64,000 bases of DNA from Chamaelirium japonicum (Eukaryota > Streptophyta > Magnoliopsida > Liliales > Melanthiaceae). Positions 52,901-64,000 of this stretch are shown here, piece after piece. The stretch lies in contig OX393550.1 in NCBI GenBank assembly GCA_947650365.1, forward strand, positions 72,053,478 to 72,117,477, read 5' to 3'. Position numbers and translations under genes: made by a program. The number at the start of each line of letters is the position of its first letter. The stretch's first letter is position 1. Below the pieces are notes generated by a model, which worked only from the letters and a program-made list of their open reading frames with translations, was not told the origin of the DNA and did no database searches.

Positions 52901-54377
52901 GAGAGTCTAGTAGTAATCCCAAAAATAGAAAGGCATATTGTGAGTCTCTTAGAAGGTGTTTTAGGGAGGAGTGCTTGATTTATATATAATTTACTTATGA
53001 TTTTAGAGTGTTTTTAGGAGGCAATAACGAGGCTCTTATAGGGTGTTTTTGGGAGGAATACCTGATTGTATATAATTTACTTAAGGTTATAAGGTGGGGG
53101 TTAAAAAAAAATATAGAGCAGTTTTGGCTTCCTAAATATAGGGAGTCTAGTAGCAATCCCTAAAATAGAGAGCATATTACGAGTATTTTAAAGGGTATTT
53201 TAGGAAGGAGTGATCGATTATATATAATTTACTTAAGGTTGTAGGGTGGGGGTTCAAAAAAAATATAGGGTGGCTTTGGCTCCCTAAATATAGGGAGTCT
53301 AGTAGCAATGTCAAAAATAGAGAGCATATTACGAGGCTCTTAGAGGGTGTTTTAGGGAGTAGTGCTCGATTGTATATAATTTACCTAAGGTTGTCGAGTG
53401 GGGGTTCAAAAAAAATATGGGGCAATTTTGGCTTCCTAAATATAAGGAGTCTAGTCACAATCCTAAAAATAGAGAGCTTATTACGAGGATATTAGAGGTT
53501 ATTTTGAGGACGAATGCTCGATTGTATATAATTTACTTAAAGTTGTTGGGTGGGGGTTCCAAAAAAAATAAAGAGTAGTTTTGGTTCCCTAAATATAGGG
53601 AGTCTAGTAGCAATCCCAAAAATATAGAACATATTACAAAGCTCTTAGAAGGTGTTTTAGGAAGGAGTGCTATATTGTATATAATTTACTTAAGGTTGTC
53701 ATATGGACATTCAAAAAAAATATGGAGCAATTTTGACTCCCTAAATATAGGGATTCTAGTAGCAATCCTAAAAATAGAATGGCATATTGCGAGTCTCTTA
53801 GAGGATGTTTTAGAGAGGAGTGCTTGATTTATATATAATTTACTTATGATTTTAGGGTATTTTTGGGAGGCAATGGCGAGGCTCTTAGAGGGTGTTTTTG
53901 GGAGGAATGCTCGATTGTATATAATTTACTTAAGGTTGTCGAGTATGGGTTAAAAAATATATAGAGTGGTTTTGGCTCCGGAAATATAGGGAGTCTAGTA
54001 GAAATCCCAAAAATAGAAAGTATATTGCGAGTCTATTAGATGGTGTTTTAAGGAGGAGTGCTCGATTGTGTATAATTCACTTAAAGTTATCGGGTGGGGG
54101 TTCAAAAAAAATATGGGACAGTTTTGGCTCCCTTATTATGGGGGGTCTAGTAGCAATCACAAAAACAGAGAGCATATTACAAGACGTTTAGAGGGTGGTT
54201 TAGGGAGGAGTGCTCGATTGTATATATTTTACTTAAGGTTGTCGGGTGGGCATTCAAAAAAATATGGAGCAGTTTTGGCTTCCTAAATATAGGGAGTCTA
54301 GTAGCAATCCCAAAAATAGAAAAGCATATTGCGAGTCTCTTAAAGGGTATTTTAAGGAGGAGTGTTTGATTTATATA
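46911..54377 (+). repeat. Higher-order repeat array, 2-5-3 unit of about 1.78 kb
   Basis: S starts are at 46,911; 47,299; 48,137; 48,681; 49,072; 49,916; 50,459; 51,134; 51,525; 52,068; 52,612; 52,987; 53,836 and 54,378. Units with modules of 2, 5 and 3 full monomers occupy 46,911-48,680 (1,770 bp), 48,681-50,458 (1,778 bp) and 52,612-54,377 (1,766 bp). The unit 51,134-52,611 (1,478 bp) is the same with two monomers lost from the 5 module. Predicted length for ten full and three S monomers is 1,778 bp. Diagnostic variants recur in phase within the 3 module: TATGGGGCGATTTTGG, GCTCCCTTAATATAGG, CAATCACAAAAATAG and the GGCTACC...AGTTGCAATCC monomer. A four-monomer module at 50,459-51,133 interrupts the series. 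Confidence 0.85.
53836..53921 (+). repeat. Representative truncated monomer S (86 bp)
   Basis: Runs from TAATTTACTTATGATTTTAG to just before the next TAATTTACTTAAGG. It lacks the block from the G-rich end through the A8 tract, hairpin and CAATCCC segment, and retains GGGAGGCAATGGCGAGGCTC, CTTAGAGGGTGTTTTTGGGA and GGAATGCTCGATTG. The TTACTTATG and GGAGGCAATGGCGAGG variants match subfamily A, not B, so S looks like a deletion derivative of an A monomer. More than sixty S copies occur in the right block. The full monomer before each S usually has GAGGCATATTGC and GCTTGATTTATATATAATTT, while ordinary B monomers have GAGCATATTGC and GCTCGATTGTATATAATTT. Confidence 0.85.
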
Positions 54378-56008
54378 TAATTTACTTATGATTTTAGAGT
54401 GTTTTTTGGAGGCAATAGTGAGGCTCTTACACGGTGTTTTTGGGAGGAATGCTCGATTGTATATAATTTACTTAAGGTTGTCGGGTGGGGGGTTCAAAAA
54501 AAATATGGAGTGGTTTTGCCTTCCTAAATATATGGAGTCTAGTAGCAATCCCAAAAATAGAGAGCATATTGCGAGTCTTTTAGAGGGTTTTTTAGAGAGG
54601 AGTGCTCGATTGTATATAATTAACTTAAGGTTGTCGGGTGGGGGTTCAAAAAAAATATGGGGTGGTTTTGGCTTTCGAAATATAGGGAGTCTAGTAGCAA
54701 TCCCAAAAATAAATAGCATATTGCCAATCTCTTAGAGGGTGTTTTAGGGAGGCGTGCTCGATTGTATATAATTTACCTAAGGTTGTTGGGTGGGTGTTCA
54801 AAAAAAATATGGAGCACTTTTGGATCCAAAAATATAGGAAGTTAGTAGCAATCCCAAAAATAGAGTGCATATTTCGAGGATATTAGAGGGTGTTTTTAGG
54901 AGAAATGCTCGATTCTATATAATTTACTTAAGGTTGTTGGGTGGGGTTTCAAAAATAATATGGAGCGGTTTTGGTTCCCTAAATATGGGGAGTCTAGTAG
55001 CAATCCCAAAAATAGAGAGCATATTGCAAGGCTAATAGAGGGTGTTTTCAGGATGGATGCTCGATTGTATATAATTTACTTAAGGTTGTTGGGTGGGTGT
55101 TTTAAAAAAAATAGATCAGTTTTGCCTCCCTAAATATAGGGAGTCCATTAGAAATCCCTAAAATAGAGAGCATATTAGGCTCTTAGAGGGTGTTTTAGGG
55201 AGGAATGCTCGATTGTATATAATTTACTTATGGTTGTCGGATGGGGGTCTAAAAAAAATATGGAGCTGTTTTGGCTCCCTCAATATAATGAGTCTAGTAG
55301 CTATCCTAAAAATCGAGAGGTATATTACGAGACTCTTATAAGGTGTTTTAAAGAGGAGTGCTTGATTTATATATAATTTACTTTTGATTTTAGGGTATTT
55401 TTGGGAGGCAATGGTGAGGTTCTTAAAGGATGTTTTTGGGAGGAATACTTGATTGTGTATAATTTCCTTATGGTTATCGGGTGGGGGTTTAAAAAAAATA
55501 TAGAGCTGTTTTGGCTCCCTAAATATAGGGAGTCTAGTAGCAATCCCAAAAAATAGAGAGCATATTACAAGTCTCTTAGAGAGTGTTTTAGGGAGGAATG
55601 CTCGAATATATATAACTTACTTAAGGATGTCAGTTGCGGGTTCAAAAAAAATATGGAGTGATTTTGGCTCCTTAAATATAGGGAGTCTAGTAGCAATCCC
55701 AAAAATAGATAGGCATATTGCGAGGCTCTTAGAGGGTATTTTAGGGATGAGTGCTGGATTTATATATAATTTACTTATGATTTTAGGGTTTTTTTTGGAG
55801 GCAATGGCGAGGCTCTTAGAGGGTGTTTTTGGGAGGAATGTTCGATTATATATAATTTACTAAAGGTTATCAGGTGGGGGTTTAAAAAAAATATAGAGCT
55901 GTTTTGGATCCCTAAATATAGGAAGCCTGGTGGCAATCCCAAAAATAAAGAGCATATTGTGAGGTTCTTATAAAGATTTTTAGGGAGGAGTGCTCGATAT
56001 TATATAAT

Positions 56009-56140
56009 TTAGTTATGATTATCAGGTTGGAGAATTGTGAAATTAGGAGCAATTTTGGCTTCCCAAATATAGGGAGTCTAGTAGCGATCCCAAAAATAAG
56101 GAGGCAATGGCGAGGCTCATATAAGGTGTTTTTGGGTGGA
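56009..56140 (+). repeat. A-type monomer embedded in B array
   Basis: Contains TTGGAGAATTGTGAAATTAG, GAGCAATTTTGGCTTCCC, AGTAGCGATCCCAAAAATAA and GGAGGCAATGGCGAGGCTCA with the CATATAAGG tail. It begins about 240 bp after the S start at 55,767. Confidence 0.8.
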
Positions 56141-57550
56141 ATACTCAATTGTATATAATTTACTTATGATTGACGGATGGTGGTTCAAAAAAAATATGAA
56201 GCGGTTTTGGCTTCCTAAATTTATAAAGTCTAGTAGCAATCCCAAAATTAGAGAGCATATTGTGAAGCTCTTAGAGGGTGTTTTAGGGTGGAGTGCTCAA
56301 TTGTATATAATTTACTTAAGGCTGTCTGGTGGGTGTTAAAAAAAAATATAGAGCGGTTTTGGCAACCTAAAAATATGGAGTCTAATAGCAATCCCAAAAA
56401 TAGAAAGGCATATTGTAAGGCTCTGAGAGGATATTTTAAGGAGAAGTTCTTGATTTATATATAATTTACTTATGATTTTAGGGTATTTTTGGGAGGTAAT
56501 GGTGAGGCTCTTAGAGGGTGTCTTTAGAAGGAATGCTCGATTGTATATAATTTACTTAAGATTGTCGGGTTGGGGTTCAAAAAAAATATAGAGCAGTTTT
56601 GGCTCTATAAATATAGGGAGTCTTGTAGCAATCCCAAAAATAGAGAGTATATTGCGAGGCTCTTAGGGGGTGTTTTATGGAGAAGTGCTCGATTGTATAT
56701 AATTCACTTAAGGTTGGCCGGTGGGGGTTCCAAAAAAATATAGAGTGGTTTTGGCTCTCTAAATATTAGGAGTCTAGTAGCAATCCCAAAAATAAAGAGC
56801 ATACTGCTAGGCTCTTAGAATGTATTTTAGGGAAGAGTGCTCGATTGTATATAATTTACTTAAGGTTATCGGATGGGGATTCAAAAAAAATATAGATTGG
56901 TTTTGCTTTCCTAAATATAGGGAGTCTAGTAGCAATCCCAAAAATAGAGAGCATATTATGAAGTTATTAGATGATGGTTTTGGAAGGAATGCTTGATTGT
57001 ATATAATTTACTTAAGGTTGTCGAGTGGGGGTTCAAAAAAAATATGGAGCGATTTTGGCTCCCTTAATATGGGGAGTCTAGTAGCAATTCCAAAAATAGA
57101 GAGTATATTGTGAGGCTCTTAGAGGGTGTTTTAGGGTGGAGTGCTCCATTGTATATAATTTCCTTATGGTTGACGGGTGGGGGTTCAAAAACAATATGGA
57201 GCGATTTTGCTTCCCTAAATATAGGGAGTCTAGTAGCAATCCAAAAAATAGAGAGGCATGTTGTGAGGCTCTTAGAAGGTGTTTTAGGGAGGAGTGCTTG
57301 ATTTATATATAATTTACTTATGATTTTAGCGTGTTTTTGGGAGGCAATGGCGAGGCTCTTAGAGGGTGTTTTTGGGAGGAATGCTCGAATATATATAATT
57401 TACTAAAGATTGTCCGGTGGGGGTTCAAAAAAAGTATAGAGCGGTTTTGGCTCTCTAAATATAGGAAGTATAGTGGTAATTCGAAAAATAGGGAGCATAT
57501 TGTGAGGCTCTTAGAAAGTATTTTAGGGAGGAGTGCTCGATTGTATATAA

Positions 57551-57685
57551 TTTTGTTATGATTATCAGGTGTGAGCCTTGTGAAATTGGGAGCGATTTTG
57601 GCTCGCCAAATATAGGGAGTCTAGAAGCTATCCCAAAAATAAGGTGGCAATGGTGGGGCTCATGTAACGTGTTTTTGGGAGGATT
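57551..57685 (+). repeat. A-type monomer embedded in B array
   Basis: Contains GTGTGAGCCTTGTGAAATTG, GGAGCGATTTTGGCTCGCC, AAGGTGGCAATGGTGGGGCT and CATGTAACG. It lacks the A8 tract. It begins about 240 bp after the S start at 57,310. Confidence 0.8.
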
Positions 57686-58841
57686 ACTCAATTATATATA
57701 ATTTACTTAAGGTTGACGGGTTGGTGTTTAAAAAAAATATGGTGCGATTTTGGCTCCCTAAATATATAGAGTCTAATAGCAATCCCAATTATAGAGAGCA
57801 TATTGCGAAGCTCTTAGAGGGTGTTTTAGGATGGAGTGCTCGATTGTATATAATTTACTTAAGGCTGTCGGGTGGGTGTTCAAAAAAATTATGGAGCGGT
57901 TTTGGTTACCTAATTATATAAAATCTTGAAGCAATCCCAAAATTAGAAAGGCATATTGCGAGACTCTTAGAGGGTATTTTAGGGAGAATTTCTTGATTTA
58001 TATATAATTTACTTATGAATTTAAGGTGTTTTTAGGAGGCAATGGCGAGGCACTTAGAGGGTGTTTTTAGGTAGAATGCTCAATTGTATATAATTTACTT
58101 AAGGTTGTCATGTGGGGATTCAAAAAAAATATGGAGCAATTTTGGCTCCATAAATATAGGGAGACTTGTAGCAATCGCAAAAATCAAAAGCATATTATGA
58201 GGTTTTTAGGTGGTGTTTTTGGGAGGAGTGTTCGATTGTATATAATTCACTTAAGGTTGGCCGATAGGGGTTCAAAAAAAATATGGAGCGGTTTTGGTTC
58301 CCTAAATATAGGGTATCTAGTAGCAATCCAAAAAATAGAGAGCATACTGCTAGGCTCTTAGAGGGTATTTTAGGAAAGAGTGCTCGATTATATTTAATTT
58401 ACTTTTGGTTGTTAAGTAGGGTTCAAAAAAAATATGGATCGGTTTTGCCTTCCTAAATATAAGAAATCTAGTAGAAACCCCAATAAATAGAGAGCATATT
58501 ATAAGGCTATTAGATGATGTTTTTGGGAGGAATTCTCGATTGTGTATAATTTATATAAGGTTATTGGGTGGGGGTTTAAAATAAATATGGAGCGGTTTTG
58601 GCTCACTAAATATAGGGAGTCTAGTAGCAAGACCAAAAATAGAGAGCATATTGTGAGGCTTTTAGAGGGTGTTTTAGAAAGGAGTGCTCGATTATATATA
58701 ATTAATTTATGGTTGTCAGGTGGGGGTTCAAAAAAAATATAGAGCTTTTTTGTCTTCCTAAATATAGGGAGTCTAGTAGCAATCCTAAAAATAGAGAGGC
58801 ATGTTTCGAGGCTTTTAGAGGGTGTTTTAGGGAGGGATGCT

Positions 58842-58962
<121 letters not shown>

Positions 58963-61602
58963 ACTTTTAATTTTAGAGTGTTTTTGGGAGACAATGGTGT
59001 GGCTCTTAGAGGGTGTTTTTGGCAGGAATATTTGATTGTGTATAATTTATTTAAGGTTGTCGGCTGGGGGTTCAAACGAAATATGGAGCAATTTTAGCTC
59101 CCTAATATAGGGAGTCTAATAGCAATCCTAAAAAATAGATGGCATATTGAGAGGCTCTTAGAGGGTGTTTTTGGGAGGAGTACTCAATTATATATAACTT
59201 ACTTAAGGCTGTCGGGTGGGGGTTCAAAAAAATATGGAGCGGTTTTGGTTTATTAAATATTGGAAGTCTAGTAGCAATCCAAAAAATAGAGAGGCATATT
59301 GCGAGGCTCTTATAGGGTGTTATAGGAAAGAGTGCTTGATTTAAATATAATTTACTTATGATTTTTGGGTGTTTTTGGAAGGCAATGACAAGGCACTTAG
59401 AGGGTATTTTTGGGAGGAATGTTCGATTGTATAAAATTTATATAAGGTTAATGGGTAGGGGTTCAAAAAAAATATAGAGCGGATTTGTCTCCCTCTATAT
59501 AGGGAGTCTAGTAGCAATTCCTAAAATAGAGAGCATATTGTGAGACTTTTAGAGGGTATTATATGGAGGAGTACTCGATTATATATAATTTACTTAAGGT
59601 TGTCGTGTCGGTATTCAAAAAAAATATGGAGTAGTTTTGGCTATCTAAATATAGGGAGTCTAGTTGTAATCCCAAAAATAGAAAGGCATTTTGCGAGGCT
59701 CTTATAGGGTGTTTAATGGAGGAGTGCGTGATTTATATATAATTTACTTATGATTTTAGAATATTTTTAGAAGGCAATGACGAGGCTTTTAGAGGGTGTT
59801 TTTGGGATGAATGCTCGATTATATATAATTTACTTAAGGTTATCCAGTAGGGGTTCAAAAAAAATATGGAGTAGTTTTGGCTCCCTAAATATATGGAGTC
59901 TAGTAGCAATCCTAAAAATAGAGAGCATATTACCAGGCTCTTAGAGTGTTTTAGGAAGGAGTGCTCGATTATATATAATTTACTTAGGTTGTCGGGTGGG
60001 CCTCCAAAAAAAATATAGAACGATTTTGACTCCAAAAATATAGGGAGTCTAGTAGCAATCCCAAAAATAAAAAGGTATATTGCGAGTCTCTTAGAGGAAG
60101 TTTTAGGGAGGAGTGATTGATTTATATATAATTTACTTATGATTTTTGGGTATTTTTTAGAGGCAATAGTGAGTCTCTTAAAGGGTATTATTGGGAGGAA
60201 TGCTTAATCGTATATAATTTACTTAAGGTGTTGGGTGAGGATTCAAAAAAATTATGGAGCGGTTTTGGCTCCCTAAATATAGGGAGTATAGTAGCAATCC
60301 CAAAAATAGAGAGCATATTATGAGTCTCTTAAAGGGTGTTTTACGGAAGAGTGCTCGGTTGTATATAATTCACTTAAGGTTGTATGGTGGGGGTACAAAA
60401 AAAATATAGGGCGGTTTTGGCTCCCTAAATATAGGGAGTCTATTAGCAATCCCAAAAAAATAGAGGGTATATTGCGAGGCTCTTAGAGGGTATTTTAGGA
60501 AGGAGTGCTCGATTCTATAAAATTTACTTAAGGTTGTCGGGTGGGAATTCAAAAAAAATATAGAGTGATTTTGGCTTCCTAAATATAGACAGTCTAGTAG
60601 CAATCCCAAAAATAGTGAGCAAATTGAGAGCCTATTAGACGGTGTTTTTAGGAGGAATGCTCGATTGTATATAATTTACTTAAAGTTGTTGGGTCGGGTT
60701 CAAAAAAAATATGTAGCGGTTTTGGCTCCTTAAATATAGGGAGTCTATTAGCAATCTCAAAAATAGAGAGCATATTAGGCACATAGAGGGTATTTTAGGG
60801 AGGAGTGCTTGATTGTATATAATTTACTTGTTATCGGGTGGGGGTTCAAAAAAACTATAGAGCGATTTTGGCTCCCTAAATATAGGGAGTTTAGTAGCAA
60901 TCCTAAAAATAGAGAGGCATATTGTGAGGCTCTTAAGGGATGTTTTAGGGAGGAGTGTTTAATTTATATATAATTTATTTATGATTTTAGTGTGTTTATG
61001 GGTGGCAATGGCGAGGCTCTTAGAGGGTGTTTTTGGGAGAAATAGTCGATTGTGTATAATTTACTTAAAGTTGTCAGGTATAGGTTCAAACAAAATATGA
61101 TGCGGTTTTAGCTCCCTAAATATAGGGAGTCTAGTAGCAATCCCAAAAAATAGAGAGCATATTGTGAGGCTCTTAGAGAGTGTTTTAGGGAGGAATGCTC
61201 GATTGTATATAATTTACTTAAGGTTGTCGGGTAGGGGTTCAAAAAAATATAGAGCGGTTTTGGCTCCTTTAATGTAGGGAGTCTAGTAGCAATCCAAAAA
61301 ATAGAAAGGCATATTGCAAGGCTCTTAGAGGGTATTTTAGGAAGGAGTACTTGATTTATATATAATTTACTTATGATTTTAGGGTGTTTTTAGGATGCAA
61401 TGACGAGGCTCTTAGAGGGTGTTTTTGGGAGGATTGCTCGATTATATATAATTTACTATAGGTTGTCGGGTGGGGGTTCAAAAAAAATATAGAGCGGTTT
61501 TGGCTCCCTAAATATATGGAGTCTAGTTACAATCCCAAAAATAGATAGCATATTGCAAGGCTTTTAGAAAGTATTTTAAGGAATAATGCTCAATTATATA
61601 TA

Positions 61603-61735
61603 ATTTAGTTATGATTATCGGGTGGGAGTCATGAGAAATTGGGAGTGATTTTTGCTTCTCTAATATGGGGAGTCTAGTAGCGATCCCAAAAATAAGGAGG
61701 CAATGGTGAGGCTTATATAAGGTGTTTTTGAGAGG
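61603..61735 (+). repeat. A-type monomer embedded in B array
   Basis: Contains TCGGGTGGGAGTCATGAGAA, ATTGGGAGTGATTTTTGC, AGTAGCGATCCCAAAAATAA and GGAGGCAATGGTGAGGCTTA with the TATAAGG tail. It begins about 240 bp after the S start at 61,363, exactly paralleling the copy 5,596 bp upstream. Confidence 0.8.
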
Positions 61736-64000
61736 AATGCTCGATTGTATATAATTTACTTAATTTTGACGAGTGGGGGTTCAAAAAAAATATTGAGCAA
61801 TTTTAGTTCTATAAATATAGGAAGTCCAGTAGCAATCCCAAAAATAGAGAGTTATTGTGTGGCTCTTAGAGGGTGTTTTAAGGAGAAGTGCTTGATTGTA
61901 TATAATTTACTTAATGTTATCGGGTAGGCATTCAAAAGAAATATAGAGTGGTTTTGTCTGCCTAAATATTGGGAGTCTAGTAGAAATCCCAAAAATAGAA
62001 AGGCATATTGTGAGGCTAACAGAGGGTGTTTTAGGGAGGAGTGCTTGATTTATAAATAATTTATTTATAATTTTAGGTTATTTTTGGGAAGCGATGGTGA
62101 GGCTCTTAGAGGGTGTTTTTAGGAGGAATGCTCAATTGTATATAATTTAATTAAGGTAGTCCGGTGTAGGTTCAAAAAAAATATGGTGTGATTTTGGCTC
62201 CGTAAATATAGGTAGTTTCGTAGCAATCCCAAATATAGAGAGCATATTATGAGGCTCTTAGAGGGTATTTTAGAGAGGAGTGCTCGATTGTATATAATTC
62301 ACTTAAGGTTGTTCGGTGGGGATTTAAAAAAAAATATGGAGCGATTTTGGCTCCCTAAATATATGGTGTCTAGTAGAAATCCCACAAATAGAGAGATATT
62401 GCGAGACTATTATAGGGTATTTTAGGAAGAAGTGCTCGATTATATATAACTTACTTAAGGTTGTCGGGTGGGGGTACAAAATAAATATGGAGCGGTTTTG
62501 CCTTACTAAATAAAGGTAGTCTAGTAGCAATCTAAAAAATAGAGACATATTGCGAGGCTATTAGATGGTGTTTTTGGAAGGAATGCTCGATTGTATATAA
62601 TTTACTTAAGGTAATTGGGTGGGGGTTCAAAAAAATTATAGAGCGGTTTTGGCTCCCTAAATATAAGGAGTCTAGTAGCAATCCAAAAAATAGAGAGCAT
62701 ATTGCGAGGCTCTTAGAGGGTGTTTTAGGAAGGAGTTCTCGATTGTTTGTAATTTACTTATGGTTATCGGGTGAGGGTTCGAAAAAATATAGAGCGATTT
62801 TGCCTCCCTAAATATAGGAAGTCTAGTAGCAATCCCAAAAATAGAGAGGCATGTTGCGAGCTTCTTAGAGGGTGTTTTAAGGAAGAGTGCTTGATTTATA
62901 TATAATTTACTTATGATTTTAGGGTATTTTTGGGAGGCAATAGAAAGGCTCTTAGAGGGTGTTTTTCGGAGAAATTCTCGATTGTGTATAATTTACTTAA
63001 AGTTGTCGGGTGGGGGTTCAAACAAAATATGGAACAGTTTTGGCTCCGTAAATATAGGGAGTCTAGTAGCAATCCCAAAAATAGAGAGTATATTACAAGA
63101 CTCTTAGAGGGTGTTTTAGGGAGGAGTGCTCAATTGAGTATAATTTACTTAAGGTTATCGGGTGGGCGTTCAAAAAAAAAATGAAGCGGTTTTGACTCAT
63201 TAAACATAGGGAATCTAGTAGAAATCCTAAAAATATAGAGGCATATTGTGAGGCTATTATAGGGTGTTTTAAGGAGGCATGCTTTATTTATATATAATTT
63301 ACTTATGATTTTGGGTGTTTTTGGGAGGCAATGGCGAGGCTCTTAGAGGGTTTTTTTGGGAGGAAAAATCGATTATATATAATTTACTTAAGATTGATGG
63401 TTGGGGGTTCAAGAAAAATATGGAGCAGTTTTGGCTCCCTAAATATAGGGAGTCTAGTAGCAATCCCAAAAATAGAGAGCATAATACGAGGATTTTAGAG
63501 GGTATTTTTGGGAGGAGTGCTTGATTCTATATAATTTACATAAGATTGTTAGGTGGGTATTCAAAAAAAATATGGAGCGGTTTTTGCTACCTAAATTTAG
63601 GGATTCTAGTTGCAATCCTAAAAATAGAAAGGCATAATACGAGGCTCTTATAGGGTGTTTTAGAGATGAGTGCTTGATTTATATATAATTTACTTACGAT
63701 TTTAGGGTGTTATTGGGAGCAATGACGAGGCTTTTAGAGGGTGTTTTTGGGAGGAATGCTCGATTATATATAATTTACTTAAGGTTGTCGAGTGGGGGTT
63801 TAAAAAAAATATAGAGTGGTTTTAGCACCCTAAATATAGGGAGTCTAGTAGCAATATCAAAAATAGAGAGCATATTATGAGGCTATTAGAGGGTCTTTTT
63901 GGGAGGAATGCTCGATTATATACAATTTACTTAACATTGTCGGGTGGGGGTTCAAAAAAAATAAGGAGTGGTTTTGACTCCCTAAATATAGGTAGTCTAG

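Overview
The whole 64 kb is satellite DNA. I find no protein-coding gene, rRNA, tRNA, recognisable transposon or CRISPR array. One AT-rich tandem repeat family with a monomer of about 152-155 bp fills the window from end to end. Long satellite arrays like this indicate eukaryotic heterochromatin. Monomers of about 155 bp are common at plant centromeres and in other plant heterochromatin, so a plant is the most likely source, but the sequence does not prove this. I do not recognise the family by name. The many short open frames are translations of the repeat itself in different frames.

The window has two oppositely oriented blocks. The left block (1 to about 19,834) is subfamily A, with its C-rich strand on top. 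Its monomers are visibly divergent and show no short-period higher-order structure. It does contain a large tandem duplication: 3,111-9,802 is repeated as 9,803-16,902, and a decayed third partial copy follows. The first ~277 bases of the window also match the last ~279 bases before the orientation switch, at an offset of 19,555-19,557.

The switch lies at about 19,833-19,835, inside a monomer. The right block (about 19,834 to 64,000) is subfamily B on the opposite strand. B has an A8 tract and a near-perfect hairpin in place of the corresponding A sequence. The block is organised by a truncated monomer of about 86 bp (called S here) that recurs throughout. The distance from one S to the next is quantised: close to 238, 390, 542, 694 or 846 bp, that is, 86 + n x 152 with n from 1 to 5 (rarely more). 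Runs of modules form still larger higher-order repeats (HORs): a 2-5-3 unit of about 1.78 kb (46.9-54.4 kb), a 2-4-5 unit of about 1.93 kb carrying an A-type monomer (29.5-31.4, 55.4-57.3 and 61.0-62.9 kb), and a tandem duplication of about 3.02-3.16 kb (34-41 kb).

Oddities inside the right block are isolated A-type monomers, two TA microsatellite expansions at the same monomer site, and one ~46 bp insertion of non-satellite sequence near 38,016. Nothing resembles a new enzymatic system. The notable content is the modular architecture, the mixing of the two subfamilies and the inversion junction. All alignments were made by eye, so boundaries are good to a few bases where anchored on a motif and to tens of bases elsewhere.
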